DNA of 64,000 nucleotides, taken from the NCBI RefSeq assembly GCF_026626885.1, contig NZ_JAPNOA010000028.1:124001-188000 (forward strand). Direction: 5' to 3'. The position numbers and the translations under genes are program-made. The notes below the pieces were generated by a model. That model was given only the letters and a program-made list of their open reading frames with translations. It searched no databases and was not told the origin of the DNA. Source of the DNA: Parathalassolituus penaei. Lineage in GTDB: Bacteria; Pseudomonadota; Gammaproteobacteria; Pseudomonadales; Oceanobacteraceae. Below, piece by piece: positions 20,069 to 27,715 of this stretch (position 1 is its first letter; the number at the start of each line of letters is the position of its first letter).

Positions 20069-21442
20069 ATGACCCATGGCGTCTTGCTGATTGTCGTATC
20101 CCTGCTGTTTGTAGTGGCCTATTGGCTCGGCAAACAACGGGCGCGAACCACTGCTGCTGAAGGTAGCAAACTGAACTCCCTGCCCGAGCACTACGGCTCG
20201 CTGGTTGCTCTCTGGACTGCCTTGCCTGGTCTGGTTCTGTTATTGCTGTGGTCCCTGGTTGAGGGCCCGGTGGTTGATAATCTCCTGATTAACAAGCTGC
20301 CAGCGGAAACCCAACAACAGGGTGGTACTGCCATCCACCTGGCCTTGAGCAAGGTACATAACCTCGCCAATGGTGCCCAGGTAGCGGAAGACCCACTGCT
20401 GATGCCGGCGGTGCAACATCTGCTGGATCTGCAAGAGCGTACTCTGCTGCTGAGCAGTGGTATCGTACTGGCACTGGCGCTGGCGGGTATGGCCATCGTC
20501 TGGCGTCGTATTCACCCGGACCTGCGTGCGCGTACCGAGGTGGAAGGCATTATTCGCGGCATGCTGTTCTGCAGCTCCGCCATCGCCGTACTGACAACTG
20601 TCGGTATTCTGTCCAGTGTTGTGTTCGAATCCTGGCAGTTCTTCGGCAAGATCAGTCCGATTGAATTCCTGTTTGGTACCAGCTGGTCACCACAGATTGC
20701 CCTGCGCCCGGACCAATCCGGCTCTTCTGGCAGTTTTGGTGCTATCCCGCTGTTCACCGGCACCTTGCTGATTTCCCTGATCGCCATGCTGATTGCTGTG
20801 CCGGTTGGTCTGATGTCCGCCATTTATCTGTCTGAGTATGCACACTACCGCGTACGTCAGTTCGCCAAGCCAGCTCTGGAAATCCTGGCTGGTATCCCGA
20901 CTGTGGTGTACGGCTTCTTTGCGGCTCTGAGTGTTGCACCATTTATCCGTGAGTCCGGTGCAGGCATGGGCCTGGAAGTGTCCTCGGAAAGTGCGCTGGC
21001 CGCCGGCCTGGTCATGGGCGTAATGATTATTCCATTTGTGTCATCGCTGTCGGATGACGTGATCAACGCGGTTCCACAGTCCCTGCGTGATGGCAGTTAT
21101 GGCCTGGGTGGCACTCGCAGTGAAACTGTATGGCAGGTGGTACTGCCGGCTGCTTTGCCTGGTATCGTCGGCGCCATCATGCTGGCGGTTTCCCGTGCGA
21201 TTGGTGAAACCATGATTGTAGCGATGGCTGCCGGTCTGGCCGCCAACCTCACCGCTAACCCGCTGGACAGCGTCACCACGGTAACCGTCCAGATCGTAAC
21301 CCTGCTGGTGGGCGACCAGGAATTCGATTCACCAAAAACCCTGGCGGCGTTTGCCCTTGGTCTGGTGCTGTTCCTTGTAACCCTGAGTCTGAACTTTGTT
21401 GCCTTGAAAGTGGTACAGAAGTACCGGGAGCAATATGACTGA
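20069..21442 (+). CDS. pstC: Phosphate ABC transporter permease PstC (long form)
   Basis: This 457-residue inner-membrane permease carries the BPD transport module (LISLIAMLIAVPVGLMSAIYLSEYA, then the EAA-like loop RDGSYGLGGTRSETVWQVVLPAALPGI). It is about 140 residues longer than E. coli PstC. The N-terminal extension has additional hydrophobic segments and a soluble stretch (residues 60-130). Long PstC forms occur in marine gammaproteobacteria. It overlaps pstA by 8 bases. Confidence 0.93.
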   Translation: MTHGVLLIVVSLLFVVAYWLGKQRARTTAAEGSKLNSLPEHYGSLVALWTALPGLVLLLLWSLVEGPVVDNLLINKLPAETQQQGGTAIHLALSKVHNLANGAQVAEDPLLMPAVQHLLDLQERTLLLSSGIVLALALAGMAIVWRRIHPDLRARTEVEGIIRGMLFCSSAIAVLTTVGILSSVVFESWQFFGKISPIEFLFGTSWSPQIALRPDQSGSSGSFGAIPLFTGTLLISLIAMLIAVPVGLMSAIYLSEYAHYRVRQFAKPALEILAGIPTVVYGFFAALSVAPFIRESGAGMGLEVSSESALAAGLVMGVMIIPFVSSLSDDVINAVPQSLRDGSYGLGGTRSETVWQVVLPAALPGIVGAIMLAVSRAIGETMIVAMAAGLAANLTANPLDSVTTVTVQIVTLLVGDQEFDSPKTLAAFALGLVLFLVTLSLNFVALKVVQKYREQYD

Positions 21443-22712
21443 TCAACAACTGACAACCCGCGCCAAGGTTGAACGTAGTATGACGCGTCGGCGTCGTGCC
21501 GAAATGCGCTTCCGCGCCTACGGTGTGATGTCGATTGCGTTTGGCCTGCTGTGCCTGGTGGTTCTGTTTTCCAATATTCTTGGTCAGGGCCTGTCGACCT
21601 TCCGTCAGACCGTGCTGGAAGTAAACCTTCACATTGATGGCGATGCCCTGGGGATTTCCCGTCAGTCCAGCGAGGCTGAGATCTCGGCGGCTGATTATGA
21701 AACCCTGCTGAAGAATTTCATGCGGGAAAAAGCTGGCGCCACCAGCCGTGACGATCGTCGCCTGGCAGGGACGCTCGTCAGTGTCGGCGCGCCATGGCAG
21801 ATTCGTGATGCCGTGCTGGCCAACACCGATGTGATTGGAGATCACCTGCGTCTGGAAATCATCATGGATGACGACGTTGACCAGTGGTACAAGCATGATC
21901 GTGATATCGGTCAGCCTGGTCGTCTCAAGGATAACCAGATCAAGTGGCTGGAAAGCTGGATTGCCGATGGTTCATTGCACACTCGCTTTAACACCACCTT
22001 CTTTGTGAATGGTGATTCCCGTGAGCCTGAGCTGGCGGGTATTCGTGGTGCGATAGCCGGTTCCCTGCTTACCATGCTGGTAACCTTCCTGCTGTCGTTC
22101 CCGATTGGTGTGGCGGCGGCGATTTATCTGGAAGAGTTTGCGCCACGTAACCGTATGACCGAGATTGTGGAAATCAACATCAACAACCTCGCAGCTGTAC
22201 CGAGTATTACGTTTGGTCTGCTGGGTCTGGCGATTTTTATCGGTCTGTTTGGTGTGGCCCGTTCGACCCCTCTGGTGGGTGGTCTGGTGCTGACCCTGAT
22301 GACCCTGCCAACCATCATTATTTCCGGCCGTGCCGCGATCAAGGCGGTGCCGCCGTCGATTCGTGAAGCCGCGTTGGGTCTGGGTGCATCCCGTATGCAG
22401 ATGGTGTTCCACCACGTTCTGCCTCTGGCTCTGCCAGGCATGCTGACCGGTACTATCATCGGTATGGCGCAGGCGCTGGGTGAAACCGCACCACTGCTGA
22501 TGGTAGGTATGATCGCGTTTGTGGTCGATGTTCCGAACTTCATCAGTGACCCGGCGACCGTGCTGCCAGTACAGATTTTTCTGTGGTCCGACAGCCCGGA
22601 ACGTGCGTTTACAGAGAGAACCTCAGGTGCCATTATCGTTTTGCTGGCATTCCTGATCGTTATGAACACCGCCGCTGTTTGGCTGCGTCGTCGCCTTGAG
22701 CGACGTTGGTAA
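21435..22712 (+). CDS. pstA: Phosphate ABC transporter permease PstA (long form)
   Basis: This 425-residue permease is the partner of PstC. The membrane core from about residue 195 on has LLTMLVTFLLSFPIGVAAAIYLEEFAPRN and the cytoplasmic EAA loop REAALGLGASRMQMVFHHVLPLALPGM. A soluble insert of about 130 residues (residues 50-185) follows the first membrane helix, so the protein is larger than E. coli PstA (296). Its start overlaps the pstC end, suggesting translational coupling. Confidence 0.93.
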   Translation: MTDQQLTTRAKVERSMTRRRRAEMRFRAYGVMSIAFGLLCLVVLFSNILGQGLSTFRQTVLEVNLHIDGDALGISRQSSEAEISAADYETLLKNFMREKAGATSRDDRRLAGTLVSVGAPWQIRDAVLANTDVIGDHLRLEIIMDDDVDQWYKHDRDIGQPGRLKDNQIKWLESWIADGSLHTRFNTTFFVNGDSREPELAGIRGAIAGSLLTMLVTFLLSFPIGVAAAIYLEEFAPRNRMTEIVEININNLAAVPSITFGLLGLAIFIGLFGVARSTPLVGGLVLTLMTLPTIIISGRAAIKAVPPSIREAALGLGASRMQMVFHHVLPLALPGMLTGTIIGMAQALGETAPLLMVGMIAFVVDVPNFISDPATVLPVQIFLWSDSPERAFTERTSGAIIVLLAFLIVMNTAAVWLRRRLERRW

Positions 22713-22763
22713 AAGTATTCTGGCTCTGGCCAGTGTCTGAGACAGGAATATCGGGAGCTTCTG

Positions 22764-23567
22764 ATGCCGATTATCAAAGACCACAAGACTGACGGTTTGC
22801 CCTTCAGTGACAGTCCGAAGTTGAAAGCACGTAACGTCAACGTATTTTATGGCGAGAAACAGGCCATTTATGACGTTAGCCTCGACATCGGTGCCAATGA
22901 AGTTATTGCCCTGATCGGCCCGTCCGGCTGTGGCAAGTCCACGTTCCTGCGTTGTCTGAATCGCATGAACGACACCATCGAAATCTGCCGCGTGGATGGT
23001 CAAATCCTGCTGGACGATGACGATATTTATGGCTCAAAAGTCGACGTGGTGCCGCTGCGCGCTCGCGTGGGCATGGTGTTCCAGAAACCGAACCCGTTCC
23101 CGAAATCGATTTTTGACAATGTGGCGTATGGCCCACGTATTCACGGTCTGGTTGAACACCGTGATGAATTGCATGAGATTGTGGAAAACAGTCTCAAGCG
23201 TGCTGGTCTGTGGAACGAAGTGAAAGATCGTCTGCATGCGCCAGGCACCGGTTTGTCCGGTGGTCAGCAGCAGCGTCTGTGTATCGCTCGTACCATCGCT
23301 GTGGATCCGGAAGTGATCCTGATGGACGAACCGTGCTCGGCACTTGACCCGATCGCAACCGCCAAGATCGAAGAACTGATCGATGAGCTGCGCGAGAACT
23401 ATACTATTGCTATCGTGACGCACTCCATGCAGCAAGCCGCGCGTGTTTCTCAACGCACCGCTTACTTCCACATGGGTCAGCTGATCGAAGTAAACCCGAC
23501 GGATCTGGTCTTCACGACCCCTCAGCATTCCCTGACTGAGGCCTATATCACTGGCCGCTTCGGCTAA
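22764..23567 (+). CDS. pstB: Phosphate ABC transporter ATP-binding protein PstB
   Basis: This 267-residue ATPase has Walker [10 protein letters not shown], signature [13 protein letters not shown], Walker [13 protein letters not shown] and the H-loop [31 protein letters not shown] is typical of PstB. It follows pstA by 51 bases and drives phosphate import through PstCA. Confidence 0.97.
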   Translation: MPIIKDHKTDGLPFSDSPKLKARNVNVFYGEKQAIYDVSLDIGANEVIALIGPSGCGKSTFLRCLNRMNDTIEICRVDGQILLDDDDIYGSKVDVVPLRARVGMVFQKPNPFPKSIFDNVAYGPRIHGLVEHRDELHEIVENSLKRAGLWNEVKDRLHAPGTGLSGGQQQRLCIARTIAVDPEVILMDEPCSALDPIATAKIEELIDELRENYTIAIVTHSMQQAARVSQRTAYFHMGQLIEVNPTDLVFTTPQHSLTEAYITGRFG

Positions 23568-23583
23568 TTTTGGAGGTACATGT

Positions 23584-24312
23584 ATGGAAATGAACTTCAG
23601 CCAGCACATCTCCGGCCAGTTCAATACCGATCTGGAAGCCATTCGCAGCCATATGATGGCCATGGGCGGGCTGGTTGAACGGCAGGTAGCCAACGCCATT
23701 GAAGCCATCACCTCCGGTGATACCAGTCCGGCTGACGAAATCATTCGTCGCGAAGACGACGTGGATCGTATGGAAGTGGCGATTGATCGTGAATGCACCC
23801 AGATTCTGGTGCGTCGTCAGCCAGCCGCTTCGGACCTGCGTATGGTTCTGGCCGTATCCCGCGTGGTGCGTGACCTCGAGCGTATTGGTGACGAAGCCCA
23901 GAAGATCGCTTTCCACGCGCTGGAGATCGGTGGCAGCGCCAACTCCGGTTTTTGCCAGCAAGCGATCCGTTACATGGGTGCGGAAGTCTGCAAGATGATC
24001 TCCGGTGCTCTGGATGCCTTTGCCCGTCACGACGTGGATGGCGCGATTGACGTGGTTCGTCATGACAAGCTGGTCGACCAGCAGTACTCAGCCGCCCTGC
24101 GCGAACTGATTACTTACATGATGGAAGACCCACGTTCCATTGGCCAGGCGATCAACATCCTGTGGATCTTGCGCGCAATTGAGCGTATCGGTGACCATGC
24201 CCGTAACATTTCCGAACAGGTTATTTACGTGGTAAGTGGTGCCGACGTGCGTCACTCTTCCCTGACTGAAATGGAAGAGCGTGCACATCCGGATAACGCC
24301 GCTGAAGACTGA
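23584..24312 (+). CDS. phoU: Phosphate signalling protein PhoU
   Basis: This 242-residue protein has two PhoU helical repeats (HMMAMGGLVERQVANAIEAI and AEVCKMISGALDAFARHDVD), each with the E/D-x-x-x-D-type metal motifs (RREDDVDRMEVAID, RDLERIGDEAQKI, RAIERIGDHARNISEQV). It links PstB activity to PhoR so that PhoB is silenced when phosphate is ample. GGAGG precedes the start. It is the last gene of the operon. Confidence 0.96.
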   Translation: MEMNFSQHISGQFNTDLEAIRSHMMAMGGLVERQVANAIEAITSGDTSPADEIIRREDDVDRMEVAIDRECTQILVRRQPAASDLRMVLAVSRVVRDLERIGDEAQKIAFHALEIGGSANSGFCQQAIRYMGAEVCKMISGALDAFARHDVDGAIDVVRHDKLVDQQYSAALRELITYMMEDPRSIGQAINILWILRAIERIGDHARNISEQVIYVVSGADVRHSSLTEMEERAHPDNAAED

Positions 24313-24340
24313 TTTTGTGGGCGTTTTCTGAAAAAAGCGG

Positions 24341-24369
24341 TTGACCTTGATCGCTTTGATCTATAGAAT
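24341..24369 (+). promoter_or_regulatory. Sigma-70 promoter of tRNA-Thr
   Basis: TTGACC (24341) and TAGAAT (24364) are separated by 17 bases. The GC-rich discriminator AGCGCCC follows, as is usual for stringently controlled stable RNA genes. The predicted start is near 24376. Confidence 0.75.
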
Positions 24370-24383
24370 TAGCGCCCATCAAA

Positions 24384-24459
<76 letters not shown>

Positions 24460-24468
24460 GATAAGTAC

Positions 24469-24500
24469 AAAAGGCCCGTAGAGCAATCTACGGGCCTTTT
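24469..24500 (+). terminator. Intrinsic terminator after tRNA-Thr
   Basis: A 14-base stem (AAAAGGCCCGTAGA and its complement) with loop GCAA ends in TTTT, ten bases after the CCA end. Confidence 0.9.
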
Positions 24501-24591
24501 GTCGTTTCAGGGCATCGTTTTTTCATGACGTTTTGCCGCCAGTCTGTCAACAGGTTCCATCTTTCTGCTACCGGTTTTACATCGGCTGTTT

Positions 24592-24865
24592 GCTAGGGAC
24601 CCTCTGAATAACTCGGTGCCCGCTCTGGCTTATCGGGATGGCGATGAATCACGAAGCCGGTTTGATGGCATAGCGGGCTACGTCAAAAACCGGCGACACC
24701 GAGTCATCGCCATCCCGAAAGCCCCGAAGGGCGCGGGCTGCAGCGCATTTGAGCGGTGTTGACGAACTTGAAAAGGACTTGTCATTTCGCTGCGTTCGTC
24801 GCCTTGCTCACACGCGCTGCAGCGCTCGCGCAGAGCTGTGCAGAGTTATTCAGAGTGTCCCTAGC
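24592..24865. mobile_element. MITE-like non-autonomous element with 23-base terminal inverted repeats
   Basis: The end arms 24592-24614 and 24843-24865 are inverted copies with a single mismatch; each begins GCTAGGGAC and runs to CTGAATAACTC. CTAG at both ends would fit a 4-base target duplication of the YTAR type used by IS5-group transposases, but because CTAG is palindromic it could also be part of the repeat. The interior holds nested inverted repeats (CGGGATGGCGATGA with TCATCGCCATCCCG; ACTCGGTG with CACCGAGT; GCCGGTTT with AAACCGGC) and no transposase. It sits just downstream of the tRNA terminator. Confidence 0.7.
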
Positions 24866-24908
24866 ATTCAGGGCTCAATCTGCATGCATCGAGGATCGTG
24901 CAGGGTAA

Positions 24909-25244
24909 ATGGGAGCAACAACCGATAGTATGTGGCAGACTCTTGCAGGCTTCTTACGCCCGTTTAACAGCGATATTGCCCTGGCATGGGTAGCAACCCT
25001 GCTGGTGATCTATGGCGACAGCATCAACGGCTTTGTACGCAATCTGGTTCGAAGGCAGATGGTGGTGGTACGGATTCTGGTGTTTATTGCGCTGTGTACG
25101 TTCGGGTATGGCGCATTAACGGTGTGGGTAGTGCCGTTTGTGGCCCGATTTCTGAGTCATCAGCCAGCGAATCTGTATGTGATTCTGGTGGTGGGGGGAT
25201 TTGTGTTGCTGGGGATAATGGCGGAGCGTTTTAACCGGCGCTGA
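24909..25244 (+). CDS. DUF3392 family inner-membrane protein
   Basis: This 111-residue protein matches the DUF3392 pattern: a short N-terminal amphipathic part, then ALAWVATLLVIYGDSINGFVRNLVRR, a hydrophobic segment with FIALCTFGYGALTVWVVPFVARFL and a last segment VILVVGGFVLLGIMAERFNRR. Three membrane helices are expected; function unknown. AGGG lies just before the ATG; an internal ATG at 24930 is possible. Its stop codon abuts the terminator T run of the convergent non-coding RNA. Confidence 0.85.
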   Translation: MGATTDSMWQTLAGFLRPFNSDIALAWVATLLVIYGDSINGFVRNLVRRQMVVVRILVFIALCTFGYGALTVWVVPFVARFLSHQPANLYVILVVGGFVLLGIMAERFNRR

Positions 25245-25282
25245 AAAAATTAAGGCGGCTGGTACATCCTGTCCGAGCCGCC
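25244..25282 (-). terminator. Intrinsic terminator of sRNA copy 1
   Basis: On the minus strand GGCGGCT and AGCCGCC (25254-25260 with 25276-25282) close a loop that contains ACAGGATGT, followed by TTAATTTTTT. The T run touches the stop codon of the convergent DUF3392 gene. Confidence 0.88.
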
Positions 25283-25770
25283 GCAGCACCCTGGAATCAT
25301 CCGGATTCCAAGCATCATCCATGGTCAATCCTTTGAAGAAATTCCCTTGGCGTCCTTCGCCAATGTCATCCGTGGCATTTCGATCAGCCTCCCTGGCTGA
25401 CTCCTTCAATTCTGAAGTCCTTGCGTATCCATTCTGGCGATCCTGCCAGTCGACATCCTGTCGTTTGCTATCCCTGTCATCCTCTCATTCCCGTGTGTCA
25501 CTCCTGTGACACCTTGCTTCATTCCTGAAGCGTCTTCCTTGCTGACCTCTCCTGGTCGGCTGTGCATCCTGCGCAGCCTTGCTATCCCTGCCGCCGACTT
25601 CCCGTCGGTGTTCCTCTCCTGTGGCATTCCGGTTGCCGATCATCCCTGGCGATCCGTGCGGCTCCTGCCTCCTGATCGTTATCCGTAACGCTCCTGTCCG
25701 ATTATTGATCACCCTGACCATCACAATCATTCCATCTGGCCTCCCCGTCCGGGGAAGTTATCGTCCTGAT
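25245..25770 (-). ncRNA. CsrB/RsmZ-like CsrA-sequestering small RNA, copy 1
   Basis: Read on the minus strand, about 525 bases contain roughly 39 GGA triplets, many presented in loops of short perfect hairpins. Examples are GTGTCAC-AGGA-GTGACAC at 25495-25512 and CGACA-GGA-TGTCG at 25451-25463, the latter close to the CsrA in-vitro consensus ACARGGAUGU. Others are CTTCA-GGAA-TGAAG at about 25517-25530 (complement view) and CTGCGCAGGATGCACAG near 25560. The 3' end is an intrinsic terminator whose loop also carries CAGGATG. A -10-like TAAAGT at 25782-25777 puts the 5' end near 25770, and a perfect GacA box lies about 170 bases upstream. There is no coding potential or ribosome site. CsrB-family RNAs titrate the translational repressor CsrA/RsmA. 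The size is larger than CsrB (about 370) and much larger than RsmY/Z. Confidence 0.85.
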
Positions 25771-26135
25771 GAGATAACTTTACCAAAGTAAATCGATGAA
25801 AAAGGGCTGTTACCAACCGGAATACTTGTTAACGTAATGCAATGAATTTATTAAACTGTTTAAAAACAATGGCTTATGTTTTTTGGTGGTAAAACAGGCG
25901 AGGATTTTGAGGTGATATGCCGATATTTCGCAGTTGCTTGTAAGACATGTCTTACAAGGATCGGGAGAAAAGTCTTACGGCAGGATTGTTGGACGATTTG
26001 CGCTTGTGAGACGCTGATTTCTGTAACGGTTTGCCCGCGGGAGGATTAAACCACAAATGCGGTATTCATCCGACACCGGAGTTTCGGAGTTGATCAGCTG
26101 GAGGGGAAGAATGTGAGCGCAAAAATGCCGACTCT
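25771..26135 (-). promoter_or_regulatory. Promoter and upstream region of sRNA copy 1
   Basis: This AT-rich stretch of about 365 bases has no gene. It holds the GacA palindrome (25939-25956), a block at 25910-25958 conserved with copy 2 (GAGGTGATA, then CGA-N-ATTTCG), and TAAAGT at 25777-25782 on the minus strand as a candidate -10 box with no good -35, as expected for an activator-dependent promoter. Confidence 0.65.
25939..25956. promoter_or_regulatory. GacA (UvrY) binding site, copy 1
   Basis: An exact TGTAAG-N6-CTTACA match with ACATGT in the centre. The palindrome extends perfectly to 22 bases (25937-25958). This is the upstream activating sequence through which GacS/GacA controls rsmX/Y/Z in Pseudomonas. 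Confidence 0.9.
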
Positions 26136-26175
26136 GAAAAGAAATAAGGCGGCTGTACATCCTGTCCGAGCCGCC
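26136..26175 (-). terminator. Intrinsic terminator of sRNA copy 2
   Basis: GGCGGCT and AGCCGCC (26148-26154 with 26169-26175) enclose CGGACAGGATGTAC on the minus strand, followed by TTATTTCTTTT. Confidence 0.85.
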
Positions 26176-26726
26176 GCAGTACGCTGAAACCGGGAGATTT
26201 CAGTGATCTTCCGTGGTTAGTCCTTTAACAAATATCCCTTGCTGTCCGTTTCCTGTGTCATCCGTGGCGTTTCGATCAGCCTTCCTGGCTGTATCCTTCG
26301 ATTATGAAGTCCTTGTTTATCCCTTCTGGCTACCTTGCCAATCGACATCCTGTCGTGTGAGTCTCTGCATCCTCTCATCCCTGTGTGTCACTCCTGTGAC
26401 ACTGCACATCATCCCTGAATCTGCCTCCTGGCTACCGTCCTGGTCACTCCTGTGACATCGTCCTGGTCGTCCCTGAGATTCCTGTGCCTGCCTGGCTGAC
26501 CGCTCCTGGTCGGCTGTGCATCCTGCGCAGCCTTGCTATCCCTGCCGCCGACTTCCCGTCGGTGTTCCTCTCCTGTGGCATTCCGATTGCCGATCATCCC
26601 TGTACGATCCGTGTGGCTCCTGCCTCCTGATCGTCGTCCTGACGCTCCTGCCCGATTGCTGACCAGCCTGGCCATCACAATCATTCCTTCTGGTCTTGTC
26701 GTCCTGACAAGTCATCGTCCTGATGT
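26137..26726 (-). ncRNA. CsrB/RsmZ-like CsrA-sequestering small RNA, copy 2
   Basis: This is a second minus-strand RNA gene of about 590 bases with the same plan: roughly 39 GGA motifs and serial hairpins. They include CTTGTC-AGGAC-GACAAG (26695-26711), GTGTCAC-AGGA-GTGACAC (26385-26402), an extra GTCAC-AGGA-GTGAC (26443-26456) absent from copy 1, and CGACA-GGA-TGTCG (26343-26355). It ends in a terminator almost identical to that of copy 1. A TAAAGT -10 candidate (26738-26733) gives a 5' end near 26726, about 170 bases below a perfect GacA box. The two copies share hairpin order, and one 100-base segment differs at a single base. Confidence 0.85.
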
Positions 26727-26933
26727 GTGTTCACTTTACCTGAATGTAAGTATTTGTGGGGGGATGGCGTCAGCACTGAAGTCGCCAAAAACAGAGATGA
26801 GAAAAATAAAACCTATATAAATCAAATGGTTGCTATTTTTCTTGGTATAAAAAGGAGATTAACCAGAGGTGATAACACGAGATTTCGTATGCCCTTGTAA
26901 GAGATGTCTTACAAGGGCGAGGGAGACTGTCTG
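26727..26933 (-). promoter_or_regulatory. Promoter and upstream region of sRNA copy 2
   Basis: These 207 bases have no gene. They contain TAAAGT (26733-26738, minus strand), the conserved GAGGTGATA at 26867-26875 and the GacA palindrome, at the same mutual spacing as in copy 1. The region ends at the trmH stop codon. Confidence 0.65.
26896..26913. promoter_or_regulatory. GacA (UvrY) binding site, copy 2
   Basis: An exact TGTAAG-N6-CTTACA match (centre AGATGT). The arms extend to 11 bases on each side (26891-26918). It lies 16 bases from the trmH stop codon. Confidence 0.9.
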
Positions 26934-27635
26934 TCAGGGGAGCTTGCGGACGCTGCTGCGACCATTGATCTGGCGCGAAAATGCCTGTGGATCGAGCAGT
27001 TCACCGCCCTCGCTGATCGCAGGATAGGCGAGGTTGTATTTGCGGCAGAGCTTGGTCACGGTCGGCTGGCACCATTCAAAAAACAGTTGCTGGCGACGTT
27101 CTTCTGGCAAACGTGGCTGATCGAGCATGCCTGCACGCTGACGCTGGCGTAGTGCTTCTGACAGGATAATGGCCGCTGCTACCGATACGTTTAACGACTG
27201 TACCATACCACACATAGGGATGATCAGATGCTGGTCGGCAAGGTCGGATGCTTCCTGACTGATACCTTCCCATTCCGCGCCCAGCAGCAGTGCTGTTGGT
27301 TGGGTAAAATCGTAGTCGCGGTAATCTATAGCGCTGTCGCTCAGGTGGGCGGCACAGACGCGGAAGCCGCTGTCTTTCAGATGCTGGATGGCGGTTGGGG
27401 TATCCGGGTGACTGTTCACCGTTACCCAGCTGTCGGAGCCTGCAGCGGATGCTGATTTGAGGCGATATTCGGATTCTGGCGAAATGTAGTGAACGTCCTG
27501 GATGGCAAAGGCGTCACAGGTACGGGCAATGGCCGACAGGTTGTGAGCCTTGTAGAGCTGATCCATCACTACGGTCAGATCCGGCTGGCGCTTGTTGAGG
27601 GTGCTGGTAATACGTTCCAGACGCTCGGGTGTCAT
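26934..27635 (-). CDS. trmH: tRNA (guanosine(18)-2'-O)-methyltransferase TrmH
   Basis: This 233-residue SPOUT methyltransferase has the N-terminal NKRQPDLTVVMDQLYKAHNLSAIARTCDAF and the knot motifs LLLGAEWEGIS and LIIPMCGMVQSLNVSVAAAIIL that bind AdoMet. The pattern follows E. coli TrmH (SpoU), which methylates G18 in the D loop of tRNAs. It is divergent from cysZ. In E. coli trmH sits between spoT and recG; here it has moved away. Confidence 0.94.
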   Translation of the reverse strand: MTPERLERITSTLNKRQPDLTVVMDQLYKAHNLSAIARTCDAFAIQDVHYISPESEYRLKSASAAGSDSWVTVNSHPDTPTAIQHLKDSGFRVCAAHLSDSAIDYRDYDFTQPTALLLGAEWEGISQEASDLADQHLIIPMCGMVQSLNVSVAAAIILSEALRQRQRAGMLDQPRLPEERRQQLFFEWCQPTVTKLCRKYNLAYPAISEGGELLDPQAFSRQINGRSSVRKLP

Positions 27636-27715
27636 GAGCGGTATCTCTTGTCGTGTTGGAATAAGAAAGGCCGGTATTGTAGTAGAAGCTTTCAGGAGGT
27701 TGTTCAGGATTCTCT

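Larger units (their letters stand above)
25549..26602. repeat. Direct repeat: 100-base near-identical block within the two sRNAs
   Basis: Bases 25549-25648 and 26503-26602 (offset 954) differ only at 25632 (G) versus 26586 (A). The flanking parts of the two RNAs are clearly related but diverged and have indels, so this block has been duplicated recently, converted or strongly constrained. Confidence 0.9.

Noticed and set aside
25321..26684. Open frames in both sRNA copies that give similar peptides on either strand, for example plus-strand frames starting at 25321 and 26213 and minus-strand frames 25485-25730 and 26409-26684.
   Set aside because: The peptide similarity follows from DNA similarity. 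The conserved 100-base block is constant at all codon positions, the frames lack ribosome sites, and the hairpin, terminator and GacA-box evidence explains the region better as RNA genes.
25250..26730. A CRISPR array or other spaced repeat array.
   Set aside because: The repeated units are short palindromes of different sequence that share only TCC/GGA loops. There are no constant direct repeats with unique spacers and no cas genes.
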